Assembly (NCBI RefSeq): GCF_006658505.1
Contig: NZ_VFUZ01000007.1
Span: 62,001-126,000 of the forward strand
Length of the DNA stretch: 64,000 bases
Source: Mesorhizobium sp. B2-4-15
Lineage (GTDB): Bacteria > Pseudomonadota > Alphaproteobacteria > Rhizobiales > Rhizobiaceae
Direction of reading: 5' to 3'
The translations under genes and the position numbers were made by a program. Positions 21,634 to 30,356 of the stretch are shown piece by piece (position 1 is the first letter of the stretch; the number at the start of each line of letters is the position of its first letter). The notes beneath the pieces were generated by a model that searched no databases, was not told the origin of the DNA, and was given only the letters and a program-made list of their open reading frames with translations.

Positions 21634-22221
21634 TCAGTCTATATCAAGCGCCCGATCGCCCCGGTCGAGGATCAGCGGGATGATCAGATCCTCCTCGTCG
21701 GCGAGATGCCGGGTCAGCATCGCGATCAGCCGGCTGTTCTCGTCGGCATAGGCATCGGCGGCGAAGCGCTGCTTGTCCTCGCCTTCCTGAAGCGTGCGGA
21801 TAAAGGCATTCGCCGCCTCGGCGTTACGTTCCAGTCCTTCATGGATCGTGTGGTGGTCGGCGTCGAGGATTTCAAAGCCGCGCTTGAGCCGCGCCTCCGC
21901 CTTGGCAAAGACCGGAAAATAATGATGGTCCTCGACATTGTGGTGGCCATCGAGATTTCCGAGAAAATGATTGAGACGCGGCGCGAACCACCGCGCGAAA
22001 TCGGGTGCCGTCAGCCTGCCTTCGCGATAATCGCCAATGCCGTTGGTGAGCATGCCGCCGAGCTCGCGGAACATGTCGTGCCGCTGCAGCCACATATTGG
22101 CGATGCCGTGAATGTTGGCGTGGCCCTGCCAGGTTTCGCGCGGATATTTCTCGGTCAGCCAGCGCAGGTCATCCGGCAAGCCTTTGCGTTCGAGAAGCAG
22201 GGAATTTGTAAATTCGAACAT
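21634..22221 (-). CDS. Hemerythrin HHE-domain protein
   Basis: 195 residues from the ATG at 22221, chosen because AAGGAA lies 7 nt before it. An in-frame ATG 18 bp upstream lies inside a palindromic repeat and is less likely. Iron-ligand motifs of the four-helix bundle are visible: 'GHANIHGI', 'HHNVEDHHYFP', 'DADHHTIHEGL' and 'TRHLADEEDLI'. Members bind a di-iron centre and sense or store O2, or protect against NO or oxidative stress. Convergent with the DedA gene, 8 bp apart. Confidence 0.88.
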   Translation of the reverse strand: MFEFTNSLLLERKGLPDDLRWLTEKYPRETWQGHANIHGIANMWLQRHDMFRELGGMLTNGIGDYREGRLTAPDFARWFAPRLNHFLGNLDGHHNVEDHHYFPVFAKAEARLKRGFEILDADHHTIHEGLERNAEAANAFIRTLQEGEDKQRFAADAYADENSRLIAMLTRHLADEEDLIIPLILDRGDRALDID

Positions 22222-22236
22222 GACAGTTTCCTTAGC

Positions 22237-22318
22237 CATGATCCCGAAACGTGGAATCGGTTTTCGGAAAAGATCATGGCCAACATAAACCAGAGCGTCC
22301 CGATTTCATCGGGATCAG
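22237..22318. repeat. Composite rhizobial palindromic repeat
   Basis: Two hairpin units. The first (22237-22278) has arms CATGATC / GATCATG with inner CCGAAA / TTTTCGG. The second (around 22299-22315) has TCCCGAT-TTC-ATCGGGA. Palindromes built on CCGAAA...TTTTCGG next to a GATCATG arm are familiar in rhizobial intergenic regions. It sits immediately upstream of the hemerythrin start, in the gap to dgkA. Confidence 0.65.
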
Positions 22319-22350
22319 GCTCCGGTGACTGTCATATAGGGATCAGAGTC

Positions 22351-22710
22351 TCAGATCGGAACCCCGGCTACGCGCTCGATGAGAGCGATGCCCCAGACGC
22401 CACCAGCAATCACGACCGAAATCAGCACCGCCAGCGAGCCGCAATCCTTGGCGAGCTGGATGTCGATGTGGAATTCACGAGAAATCGCGTCACAGGCCGC
22501 CTCGATGCCGGTGTTCAGCACCTCGACCATGATCAGGAGCAGCACTGCGCCGATCAGCAGCGCGTAGCTGCGCCACGACACTGAAATGAACCAGCCCGCG
22601 GGCAAGGCCAGCACCAGCAGCATCAGTTCCTGCTGGAAAGCCTTCTCACTAACGGCGAGCTTGCGAAATGCCCGCACCGAATTGATAAAAGCATCGATCA
22701 GCCGCTGCAT
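22351..22710 (-). CDS. dgkA: Diacylglycerol kinase
   Basis: 119 residues, the usual size. Three transmembrane helices flank the conserved active-site segment 'VEVLNTGIEAACDAISREF' and 'AKDCGSLAVLIS' (E-x-x-N-T-G-I-E and K-D-x-x-S-A). It phosphorylates diacylglycerol to phosphatidic acid, recycling lipid from osmoregulated glucan or lipid A modification. Confidence 0.94.
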   Translation of the reverse strand: MQRLIDAFINSVRAFRKLAVSEKAFQQELMLLVLALPAGWFISVSWRSYALLIGAVLLLIMVEVLNTGIEAACDAISREFHIDIQLAKDCGSLAVLISVVIAGGVWGIALIERVAGVPI

Positions 22711-22787
22711 GCTAGACCCCTTTGCGAACCACCGGCACGGGATAAAGCAACGGCCCGATCAATGGAATAAGGCGTCTTGTCCAAAAT

Positions 22788-23204
22788 TCATTCAACGACC
22801 GGTATAGACGGCGTCGACTTTTCAAACTGCGGCAGCCCGTCATGGATCGAATAATAGTCGCCCTTGTCGCCGACAAAGATATGACATTGGCCCTCGAGGC
22901 CGGTCGGCCTGTCGAACGATCCCGCCATGACCGAAATGTAGACTTGATCCCTTGGTTTCCAGAAAAGCACTGACCCGCATACTTTGCAGAAGCCGCGCCT
23001 GGCGAAGGCGGACGCCTCGTACCAGGTGATGTTTTCCGCGCCTTCGATCACGATGTCGGCATCGGCAACATTGGTCGCGGCATAGAAGTGCCCGCTTTGT
23101 TTACGGCACTGCGAACAGTGACAGTAGACGACGCCCCGCAGTGCACCGCGCGTTCGGAAGCGGACCGCTTTGCACAGGCACGATCCCTGGTGACTGTCAC
23201 TCAT
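22788..23204 (-). CDS. GFA/CENP-V family zinc protein
   Basis: 138 residues from the ATG at 23204, preceded by AAGGAG. Zinc-binding Cys motifs are CLCKA, CHCSQCRK and FCKVCGS, the standard GFA fold (S-formylglutathione-activating-like, carbon-sulfur lyase family). Most members are annotated only by fold. An alternative upstream start (ATG at 23255) would add residues encoded by a tandem duplicated segment and is less likely. Confidence 0.88.
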   Translation of the reverse strand: MSDSHQGSCLCKAVRFRTRGALRGVVYCHCSQCRKQSGHFYAATNVADADIVIEGAENITWYEASAFARRGFCKVCGSVLFWKPRDQVYISVMAGSFDRPTGLEGQCHIFVGDKGDYYSIHDGLPQFEKSTPSIPVVE

Positions 23205-23636
23205 TTCGGCACTCCTTGAAGAACCTCGTCCGTCATCGTGAAGAACCTCGTTCATCGTCGTCAGGAGTCCAGCCTTGCGGTGGTTACGCGCAAGCAAATA
23301 CGACACCGACCGGCGTGACGATTTCGAAATTCAAATTCATTTTCAGCCGCGCGCCGCGCGGTTTCTAATTCAAAGCCGCCAAACTGCGTGTTGTCCCTCG
23401 ATTGGTGGTGCAGAAATTCATGTTTCTACAGCCACAGGTAGAGAAAGACCCGTGGAAGTCGTGCGGATTAAGGAAACTTTAGCGCTGACGCAATTATGGT
23501 CTCTCAAGCAAAGGTCGTCGGTGGGGACGCGTCTCTTCGCAAGATGTTCTGGAATGTCGGCAGGCCGCTCCCCCCGTTCAGCGATCAGTGGACCCACATA
23601 TTCTGCGTCGGAATCCAAGGAAAGAGTGTATCAGAT
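23205..23636. other. Divergent intergenic region, GFA gene and diguanylate cyclase gene
   Basis: 432 bp without a gene. It contains two adjacent imperfect 22-nt copies (23217-23238 and 23239-23260; 3 mismatches) starting TGAAGAACCTCGT, and a short GC hairpin near 23350. An in-frame extension of the cyclase frame from 23496 exists but its composition is not protein-like. Confidence 0.45.
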
Positions 23637-24707
23637 ATGCAGCCGGCAGCAGCACCAACCGAACAGAACACCGATATCGCATCCGCTGTTGTCACCACGA
23701 TGCGCCAGTTAGGCGTGCTCGGCCTGCCGCGCAATTACGAGATCTTCTATGAAGCGCTAAGTGGTACCAATCGTGAACTCAGCCTTGCCGTGCTTTCACT
23801 GAATAGCCGGCCCACACAGGACGAGCTGGACAAGATCGGCCGTTCTTTCTTTGCCCAGAACCATGGCCCAGGCATCGTGGAGCATGCGCGGGACGTTATC
23901 GCCAGGGAACTCGAGGAAGTCGCATCGCTGTTGCGGAGCGAGCGCAGCCATATCGAGAAATACGGCAGGATTCTCGATGAGACATCGAGCGGCCTGAACA
24001 GCCGCAGCCTGCTCTCCCAGGATCTTCTGCAAAAGATCGCCAACGCCATGTCGATCGCTACCAATTCGACCATCGACCACGGCCGACAGGTCGCCTCGAC
24101 ACTCAATGACAAGACGGCGGAGCTCGAGAGCGTCAAGTCGAAGCTCGAGGAATACAAGCGGCTGGCCAACACCGATCCGTTGACCCAGATCTGGAACCGT
24201 CGCGCCTTCGACAGGGAAATTACCCGAATCTACAACAGCAACAAAGGCATTCTGTTCAACGCATTGATCCTTGCCGACATCGATCGGTTCAAGGATATCA
24301 ATGACCGGTATGGCCATCCGGTCGGCGACAAGATCATCCAGATCATCGCCGAGATTTTCCAGACCAGCATTCGCGGCGATATGTTCGTCGCGCGCACCGG
24401 CGGCGAGGAGTTCGCGCTGATCATCGAGGGTGCCAGCGAGGACGCCACCTACGAGATCGCGGAGCGCATTCGCGCGCTGATCGAACAGACGCCATTCGCC
24501 AGCAGCCAGACCGGTATGAAGTACGGTACCGTGACGGTCTCGATGGGCATCTGCATGGCATCCGAGGCCGACGGTCCCGAGGACCTCTACACCAAGGCCG
24601 ACCGGGCGCTCTACCGCTCGAAGGTCAGCGGCCGCAACCGCGTCACCAAGCATTCGACGATGGCCGGCCGCGCCGGCAAGAGCTGGCTTCTCTACAAGAA
24701 AGACTGA
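23637..24707 (+). CDS. GGDEF diguanylate cyclase with conserved alphaproteobacterial N-terminal helical domain
   Basis: 356 residues from the ATG at 23637. Residues ~10-180 are helical with 'GLPRNYEIFYEALSGTN', a segment recurrent in rhizobial GGDEF proteins and not a named sensor. Residues ~190-345 are the GGDEF domain: 'DPLTQIWNRRAFD', 'LADIDRFKDINDRYGH' and active site RTGGEEF. The position of the allosteric I-site reads RGDM instead of RxxD, so product inhibition by c-di-GMP is probably lost. No transmembrane helix, so probably cytosolic. The start could be earlier but GGAAAGAG lies upstream of this ATG. Confidence 0.88.
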   Translation: MQPAAAPTEQNTDIASAVVTTMRQLGVLGLPRNYEIFYEALSGTNRELSLAVLSLNSRPTQDELDKIGRSFFAQNHGPGIVEHARDVIARELEEVASLLRSERSHIEKYGRILDETSSGLNSRSLLSQDLLQKIANAMSIATNSTIDHGRQVASTLNDKTAELESVKSKLEEYKRLANTDPLTQIWNRRAFDREITRIYNSNKGILFNALILADIDRFKDINDRYGHPVGDKIIQIIAEIFQTSIRGDMFVARTGGEEFALIIEGASEDATYEIAERIRALIEQTPFASSQTGMKYGTVTVSMGICMASEADGPEDLYTKADRALYRSKVSGRNRVTKHSTMAGRAGKSWLLYKKD

Positions 24708-24769
24708 TGCCTCCCGTTCGCCGATCGCGCCGGCATCGGCGGAGGCACCAGCCATGAACTGAAAATGGA

Positions 24770-24795
24770 AAGGCGCCGGATTTCTCAGGCGCCTT
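24770..24795. terminator. Bidirectional hairpin between the diguanylate cyclase and DAHP synthase genes
   Basis: AAGGCGCC and GGCGCCTT form an 8-bp stem with a 10-nt loop, 62 bp after one stop codon and 28 bp from the other, between convergent genes. U-runs are short on both sides, so efficiency is uncertain. Confidence 0.5.
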
Positions 24796-24822
24796 CGCAC
24801 CGATCGATTGGGGTCGGCAGGA

Positions 24823-26196
24823 TCAGCCGTTAACGGCGTGCTTCTGCTGGATCGGATGGCTCTTCTTCAGCAGATCCGACACCAGAAACGCCAGTTCGAT
24901 CGCCTGGTCGGCATTGAGGCGCGGGTCGCAATGCGTGTGGTAGCGGTCCTGCAGTTCCTCGGCCGTGATGGCGCGTGCGCCGCCCGTGCATTCGGTGACA
25001 TTCTTGCCGGTCATCTCGACATGGATACCGCCCGGATGCGTGCCTTCAGCGCGATGCACTTCGAAGAAGGTCTGCACTTCCTTCAGGATGCGATCGAACG
25101 GCCGCGTCTTGTAGCCAGCGGCCTCGATCGTGTTGCCATGCATTGGATCCGATGACCAGACCACGCTGCGGCCTTCCTTCTGCACCGCGCGCACCAGCTT
25201 CGGCAGGTGGTCGGCGACCTTGTCGGAGCCGAAACGGGCGATCAGCGTCAGCCGACCGGGCTCGTTCTCGGGATTGAGCAGGTCGATCAGCTCCAGCAAG
25301 CCGTCAGGCGTCAACGATGGACCACATTTCAGGCCGAGCGGATTCTTGATGCCGCGGCAATATTCGACATGCGCGTGGTCGGGCTGGCGGGTGCGATCGC
25401 CGATCCAGATCATGTGGCCAGAGGTGGCGTACCAGTCGCCCGAGGTAGAATCGACGCGGGTCAGCGCTTCCTCGTAGCCGAGCAGCAGCGCCTCGTGGCT
25501 GGTGTAGAAATCGGTCTCGCGCAGCGCGTAATTGGTCTCCGAGGTAATGCCGACGGCCTTCATGAAGTCCATCGTCTCGGTGATGCGGCTGGCAAGCGAC
25601 GCGTACTTTTCGCCTTGTGGGCTGTCTGACACGAAGCCGAGCATCCAGCGATGCACGTTCTCAAGGCTGGCGTAGCCGCCCTGCGCGAAGGCACGCAGAA
25701 GGTTGAGCGTCGCCGCCGACTGGCGATACGCCATTTCCTGGCGGGCGGGATCGGGAATACGCGACTTGGCGTCGAACTCGATGCCGTTGATGATGTCGCC
25801 GCGATAGCTCGGCAGCGTGACGCCGCTCTTGGTCTCGTTGTCGGACGAGCGCGGCTTGGCGAACTGGCCGGCAACGCGGCCGACCTTCACCACCGGCTGC
25901 GCGCCGGCGAAGGTCAACACGACCGACATCTGCAGGAAGACGCGGAAGAAGTCGCGGATGTTGTCCGCGCCATGTTCGGCGAAGCTCTCGGCGCAGTCGC
26001 CCCCCTGAAGGAGGAAGGCTTCACCGGCGGCGACGGCCGCCAACTGCTTCTTCAGCTTGCGTGCCTCACCGGCAAAGACCAGCGGCGGAAAGGTGGCGAG
26101 TTGGGCTTCCGTGTTCTTCAGAGCGGTAAGATCCGGATAGGCGGGAACCTGCTTGATCGGCTTTGCTCTCCAAGAATTCGGCGACCATTTCGTCAT
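24823..26196 (-). CDS. Class II 3-deoxy-7-phosphoheptulonate (DAHP) synthase
   Basis: 457 residues from the ATG at 26196. Class II (plant/Mycobacterium-type) features: '[15 protein letters not shown]', '[14 protein letters not shown]', '[16 protein letters not shown]', '[22 protein letters not shown]' and '[10 protein letters not shown]'. It catalyses the first step of the shikimate pathway (PEP + erythrose 4-phosphate). Feedback residues cannot be read. It follows mfd on the same strand with a palindromic repeat in the gap. Confidence 0.94.
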   Translation of the reverse strand: MTKWSPNSWRAKPIKQVPAYPDLTALKNTEAQLATFPPLVFAGEARKLKKQLAAVAAGEAFLLQGGDCAESFAEHGADNIRDFFRVFLQMSVVLTFAGAQPVVKVGRVAGQFAKPRSSDNETKSGVTLPSYRGDIINGIEFDAKSRIPDPARQEMAYRQSAATLNLLRAFAQGGYASLENVHRWMLGFVSDSPQGEKYASLASRITETMDFMKAVGITSETNYALRETDFYTSHEALLLGYEEALTRVDSTSGDWYATSGHMIWIGDRTRQPDHAHVEYCRGIKNPLGLKCGPSLTPDGLLELIDLLNPENEPGRLTLIARFGSDKVADHLPKLVRAVQKEGRSVVWSSDPMHGNTIEAAGYKTRPFDRILKEVQTFFEVHRAEGTHPGGIHVEMTGKNVTECTGGARAITAEELQDRYHTHCDPRLNADQAIELAFLVSDLLKKSHPIQQKHAVNG

Positions 26197-26219
26197 CGCT
26201 GCACCCAACGCTCTTTCCG

Positions 26220-26265
26220 AGCAATTCCAGGAAAAGTGTGAAACGGTTTTCCCACAGGAATTGCG
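26220..26265 (+). repeat. 46-bp palindromic repeat, copy A
   Basis: Outer arms GCAATTCC / GGAATTGC and inner arms GGAAAA / TTTTCC form a nested hairpin. A near-identical element lies at 29926-29971 in the opposite orientation. This copy is 23 bp upstream of the DAHP synthase start, in the mfd-DAHP synthase gap. Confidence 0.75.
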
Positions 26266-26407
26266 TCAAACCAATAAATGGGCGCCATTTGCCCGCCAAG
26301 CCCCACATGGGACCGCGGCTCCATACACGAAGCCGATTTCCTATTCTAGACCGGAATTTCAGCCTTGGCGAATGGCTTGAGGCACCCAGGACCACCCGAA
26401 CCTGAGA

Positions 26408-29400
26408 TCAGGCGGCCTTTTCCGCCAACTTCGCCAGCTGCGTCATGACAACCGCGGAGCCTGCCAGGCGTTTTTCGGCATTCGGCCAGTCGCGCACGAA
26501 GACGACGCTATGGTCCGGCCTGATCTTGGCCAGCGAGCCCTGCTCGCCGATGAATTTGACCAGCCCGACCGGATTGGGGAATTCGCGCTTGCGGAAATGG
26601 ATGACGACGCCCTTCGGCCCGGCATCGAGCTTCTCGACATTGGCCTTGCGGCAGAGCGCCTTGATGAAGACGATCTTCAGGAGATGCTTCACCTCCTCCG
26701 GCAGCGGACCGAACCGGTCGATCAGTTCGGCTCCGAAGGCGTCGATCTCCTCGGTGTTTTCGAGATCGCCGAGACGGCGATAAAGCGCCAGCCTGAGCTG
26801 CAGGTCGGGCACATAGGTTTCCGGGATCATCACCGCCGTGCCGACGGCGATCTGCGGCGACCAGCCGCCGTCCTGAACCTCGCCGGAATCCTTCACCTCG
26901 GCGACGGCCTCCTCCAGCATCTGCTGATAGAGCTCGAAACCGACCTCCTTGATGTGGCCGGACTGCTCTTCGCCCAGAAGATTGCCCGCGCCACGGATAT
27001 CGAGATCATGGCTGGCAAGCTGGAAGCCGGCGCCCAGCGTGTCGAGCGATTGCAGCACCTTCAGCCTGCGCTCGGCCGTGTCGGTGAGCTTGCGGTTGGC
27101 CGGCAGCGTGAACAGCGCATAGGCGCGTACCTTCGAGCGGCCGACACGACCGCGCAGCTGGTAGAGCTGCGACAGGCCGAACATGTCCGCGCGGTGGATG
27201 ATCAGCGTGTTGGCGGTCGGGATGTCGAGACCGGATTCGACGATCGTGGTCGACAGAAGCACATCGTACTGGCCGTCATAGAAGGCATTCATGATGTCGT
27301 CGAGTTCACCAGGCGGCATCTGGCCGTGAGCTACCGCCACCTTCAGTTCCGGGACGGATTCCCGCAGGAAATCATGTATCTCCGAGAGATCGCTGATGCG
27401 CGGAACCACGTAGAAGGAATGCCCGCCGCGATAGCGCTCGCGAAGCAGCGTTTCGCGGATGACCAGCGGATCGAACGGCGAGATGAACGTGCGCACCGCC
27501 ATGCGGTCGACCGGCGGCGTGGCGATCAGCGACAGTTCACGCACGCCCGTCAGCGCCAGTTGCAGCGTGCGCGGGATCGGCGTCGCCGACAGCGTCAGCA
27601 CATGGACATCGGTCTTCAGGTCCTTCAGCCGTTCCTTGTGCTTGACGCCAAAATGCTGCTCCTCGTCGATGATCAGCAGGCCAAGATTCTTGAACGAGAT
27701 CGAGGATCCGAGCAGCGCATGGGTGCCGACGACGATGTCGACCTGACCTTCGGCCAAAGCCTTCTTCGTCTCCGCGAGTTCCTTGGCGCCGACCAGCCGG
27801 GAGGCCTGGGCGACGCGGATGGGAAGCCCCGAGAAACGCTGGGAGAACGTCTTGAAATGCTGGCGTGACAACAGCGTCGTCGGCACCACGACGGCGACCT
27901 GAAATCCTTCCATCGCCGCGATGAAGGCGGCACGAAGCGCCACTTCGGTCTTGCCGAAGCCGACGTCGCCGCAGATCAGCCGATCCATCGGCTTGCCGGC
28001 GCCAAGGTCGTCCCGCACCGAATCGATCGCTGTCTGCTGGTCGTCGGTCTCCTCGTAGGGGAACCGGGCGGCGAATTCATCATAGAGGCCTTCGGCCGGC
28101 ACCAGCGGCGGTGCGGCGCGCATCTGCCGCTCCGCGGCGATGCGGATCAGCTGTCCCGCCATGTCGAGCAGGCGCCGCTTAAGCTTTGCCTTGCGCGACT
28201 GCCAGGCGCCGCCGCCAAGCTTGTCCAGCGTCGCTTCGGCCGAATCCGACCCGTAGCGCGACAGGAGCTCGATATTCTCGACCGGCAGGAACAGCCGGTC
28301 GTCGCCTGCATAATGGATTTCCAGGCAGTCATGCGGCGCACCAACCGCTTCGATGGTACGCAGGCCGATGAAGCGGCCAATGCCATGGTCGGCATGGACG
28401 ACGATATCGCCGGCTGATAGGGCCGAAGCTTCGGCAATGAAGTCAGACGCGCGCTTCTTGCGCTTCGAACGGCGGATCAGCCGATCGCCGAGAATGTCCT
28501 GTTCGGCGACGACGACCAGCTTTCCGGTCTCGAAGCCGGATTCCAATGGCAGAACGGCCAATGCCGCCTGCCCCGGCTCAAGCTGTTCGGCCTCCGTCAG
28601 CGTGTCGACCTGCTTGAGATTGCCGAGATGATGCTCGGCCAGGATTTGCCCAAGCCGGTCGAGCGAACCTTCGGTCCAGCCGGCAATGACGACACGGCGG
28701 CGCGCCGCGCGTTCGTCGGCGATATGCCTGACGACAACATCGAAGACATTGACGTTCGGGTCGGCGCGCTCCTCGACGAAGCTGCGGCCATGGCGTGAGC
28801 CGGCGTGATAGACTTTCTTGGCACCGGCATCGGGCGCGTCGAAGGGAGTGAAATCGATCGCTTCGCGCGGTCCGAGCGAGGCGATCAGGTTTTCCGGCGA
28901 GAGGTAAAGCAGATCCGGCGCCACCGGCTTGTAAGGCACGGCATCCCTTAGCGCGCTGTCGGCCTGCTTTTTCCGCGCCTCGTAATGATCGAGGATCAGC
29001 GTGTGGCGTTCGGCAAGCGCCTCATGCGCCAGATGGTCGAAAACGACGGGCGTGTCCGGCAGATAATCGAATACCGTCTCCAGCCGCTCATAGAAGAACG
29101 GCAGCCAATGCTCCATGCCGGCGAAGCGCCGCCCTTCACTGACCGCGGCGTAGAGGCCATCATCACGCGACGGCGCGCCAAACGCCTCGATGTAGGCGCG
29201 GCGAAAGCGGCTGATGGTTTCGGGCGTCAGCGCCACTTCGCTCATCGCCTGCAGCGCCATCGACTTGCGCTGGCCGGTGGTGCGCTGGGTGGCCGCGTCG
29301 AAGACGCGGATCGATTCCAGCGTGTCGCCGAAGAAATCGAGCCTCAGCGCCTCGGTCCAGCCGGGTGCGAACAGGTCGAGAATGCCGCCGCGCACCGCGA

Positions 29401-29905
29401 ATTCGCCGATGCCGCGCACCGTCGGCACGCGTTCGAAGCCTGACGTTTCCAGCCGCGCGATCAGCACGTTCATGTCTATCTGGTTGCCCGGCCTGGCATG
29501 GAAGGTCTGCGCCTCGACGAGGTCGGCCGGCGGGACGCGCTGCAGAAGCGCATTGGCGGTGGTGAGGATGACGGCACGGTGCGGCTTCTTCGCCAGCGCG
29601 ATCATGGCGGTCAGCGCATCGAGGCGCTTGGCGGCGGCATCCGAACCGGGCGACACCCGGTCATAGGGCAGGCAATCCCAGGCCGGCAGCTCCAGCACAG
29701 GCAGGCCGGGTGCGGCGAAAGACAGCGCCTCGACGATTGCCGGCAGGCGCTGGCCGTCGCGCGCCACGAACAGCACCGGCTTGTCGGGTGCGATTTCGAG
29801 GGCCGTCTGCACCAGGGCGAAGGCTTCATAGCCGTCGGCGACGCCATCCACGATGAACTGGCCGGCGCGGCCCTTCGGCAGGCCAATGATGGGAATGAGG
29901 CTCAT
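26408..29905 (-). CDS. mfd: Transcription-repair coupling factor
   Basis: 1165 residues from the ATG at 29905, standard for Mfd. Order: UvrB-like N-terminal domains, RNA polymerase-interaction (CarD-like) domain (~'GDIVVHADHGIGRF'), then the RecG-like translocase with 'GDVGFGKTEVALRAAF' (Walker A), DEEQ box ('IIDEEQHFGVKHKERLK'), 'LSATPIPRTL', 'ESGLDIPTANT', 'QLRGRVGRS' and a C-terminal TRCF domain. It removes stalled RNA polymerase at lesions and recruits UvrA. sdhE precedes it with a 71-bp gap filled by a palindromic repeat. Confidence 0.96.
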   Translation of the reverse strand: MSLIPIIGLPKGRAGQFIVDGVADGYEAFALVQTALEIAPDKPVLFVARDGQRLPAIVEALSFAAPGLPVLELPAWDCLPYDRVSPGSDAAAKRLDALTAMIALAKKPHRAVILTTANALLQRVPPADLVEAQTFHARPGNQIDMNVLIARLETSGFERVPTVRGIGEFAVRGGILDLFAPGWTEALRLDFFGDTLESIRVFDAATQRTTGQRKSMALQAMSEVALTPETISRFRRAYIEAFGAPSRDDGLYAAVSEGRRFAGMEHWLPFFYERLETVFDYLPDTPVVFDHLAHEALAERHTLILDHYEARKKQADSALRDAVPYKPVAPDLLYLSPENLIASLGPREAIDFTPFDAPDAGAKKVYHAGSRHGRSFVEERADPNVNVFDVVVRHIADERAARRRVVIAGWTEGSLDRLGQILAEHHLGNLKQVDTLTEAEQLEPGQAALAVLPLESGFETGKLVVVAEQDILGDRLIRRSKRKKRASDFIAEASALSAGDIVVHADHGIGRFIGLRTIEAVGAPHDCLEIHYAGDDRLFLPVENIELLSRYGSDSAEATLDKLGGGAWQSRKAKLKRRLLDMAGQLIRIAAERQMRAAPPLVPAEGLYDEFAARFPYEETDDQQTAIDSVRDDLGAGKPMDRLICGDVGFGKTEVALRAAFIAAMEGFQVAVVVPTTLLSRQHFKTFSQRFSGLPIRVAQASRLVGAKELAETKKALAEGQVDIVVGTHALLGSSISFKNLGLLIIDEEQHFGVKHKERLKDLKTDVHVLTLSATPIPRTLQLALTGVRELSLIATPPVDRMAVRTFISPFDPLVIRETLLRERYRGGHSFYVVPRISDLSEIHDFLRESVPELKVAVAHGQMPPGELDDIMNAFYDGQYDVLLSTTIVESGLDIPTANTLIIHRADMFGLSQLYQLRGRVGRSKVRAYALFTLPANRKLTDTAERRLKVLQSLDTLGAGFQLASHDLDIRGAGNLLGEEQSGHIKEVGFELYQQMLEEAVAEVKDSGEVQDGGWSPQIAVGTAVMIPETYVPDLQLRLALYRRLGDLENTEEIDAFGAELIDRFGPLPEEVKHLLKIVFIKALCRKANVEKLDAGPKGVVIHFRKREFPNPVGLVKFIGEQGSLAKIRPDHSVVFVRDWPNAEKRLAGSAVVMTQLAKLAEKAA

Positions 29906-29925
29906 CAAATCACGGTCTTGGTTGT

Positions 29926-29971
29926 CGCAATTCCGGACGGAAAACCGCTTAGCACTTTTCCTGGAATTGCT
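29926..29971 (-). repeat. 46-bp palindromic repeat, copy B
   Basis: Same element as 26220-26265 on the opposite strand: GCAATTCC / GGAATTGC outer arms with GGAAAA / TTTTCC inside. It occupies most of the sdhE-mfd gap, between the sdhE stop (29977) and mfd start (29905), so it would form a hairpin in the shared mRNA. Confidence 0.75.
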
Positions 29972-29976
29972 TGTGT

Positions 29977-30264
29977 TCAGAAGGTCATGGTCCGGCGGGA
30001 CGCCAGGATTTTTTGCAGGACGGCACAATCGATATCCGCCGGAACGGGGCGTTCGCCGGTAACCAGCGGCAGGAATTCGGCGTCGGGGATGTCGAGGAGC
30101 CTCTCATATTGGTCGATTTCCTCGCCGGTCAAGGAACCGATCTCCGCGTCGGCGAACGTGCCGAGGATCAGGTCCATCTCGCGCAGGCCGCGATGCCAGG
30201 AGCGGAACAAGAGTTTGCGGCGGTGGGCATCCAGCCCCTCGCTTGATCGTTTCGTTCCGGTCAT
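29977..30264 (-). CDS. sdhE: FAD assembly factor SdhE
   Basis: 95 residues from the ATG at 30264, typical size. The signature RGLREMD (conserved RGxxExD) is followed by 'LILGTFAD' and a C-terminal 'FLPLVTGERPVPAD'. SdhE promotes covalent FAD attachment to succinate dehydrogenase SdhA. It lies upstream of mfd on the same strand and divergent from recG (92 bp apart), a common alphaproteobacterial arrangement as I recall it. Confidence 0.92.
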   Translation of the reverse strand: MTGTKRSSEGLDAHRRKLLFRSWHRGLREMDLILGTFADAEIGSLTGEEIDQYERLLDIPDAEFLPLVTGERPVPADIDCAVLQKILASRRTMTF

Positions 30265-30356
30265 TGTGCCGCATCCTCGCTTGCTGCGGCGCATATAGCG
30301 TGGATAGAAGGTGCTGTCAGCCTTGCGCTGCGGCCCTCGCGACATAAGCTGACATC

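Noticed and set aside
23243..23253. GAACCTCGTTC as an SOS-type box near the GFA gene
   Set aside because: Spacing is 3 nt and the half-sites are inverted, whereas the alphaproteobacterial LexA box is a direct repeat with 7 nt.
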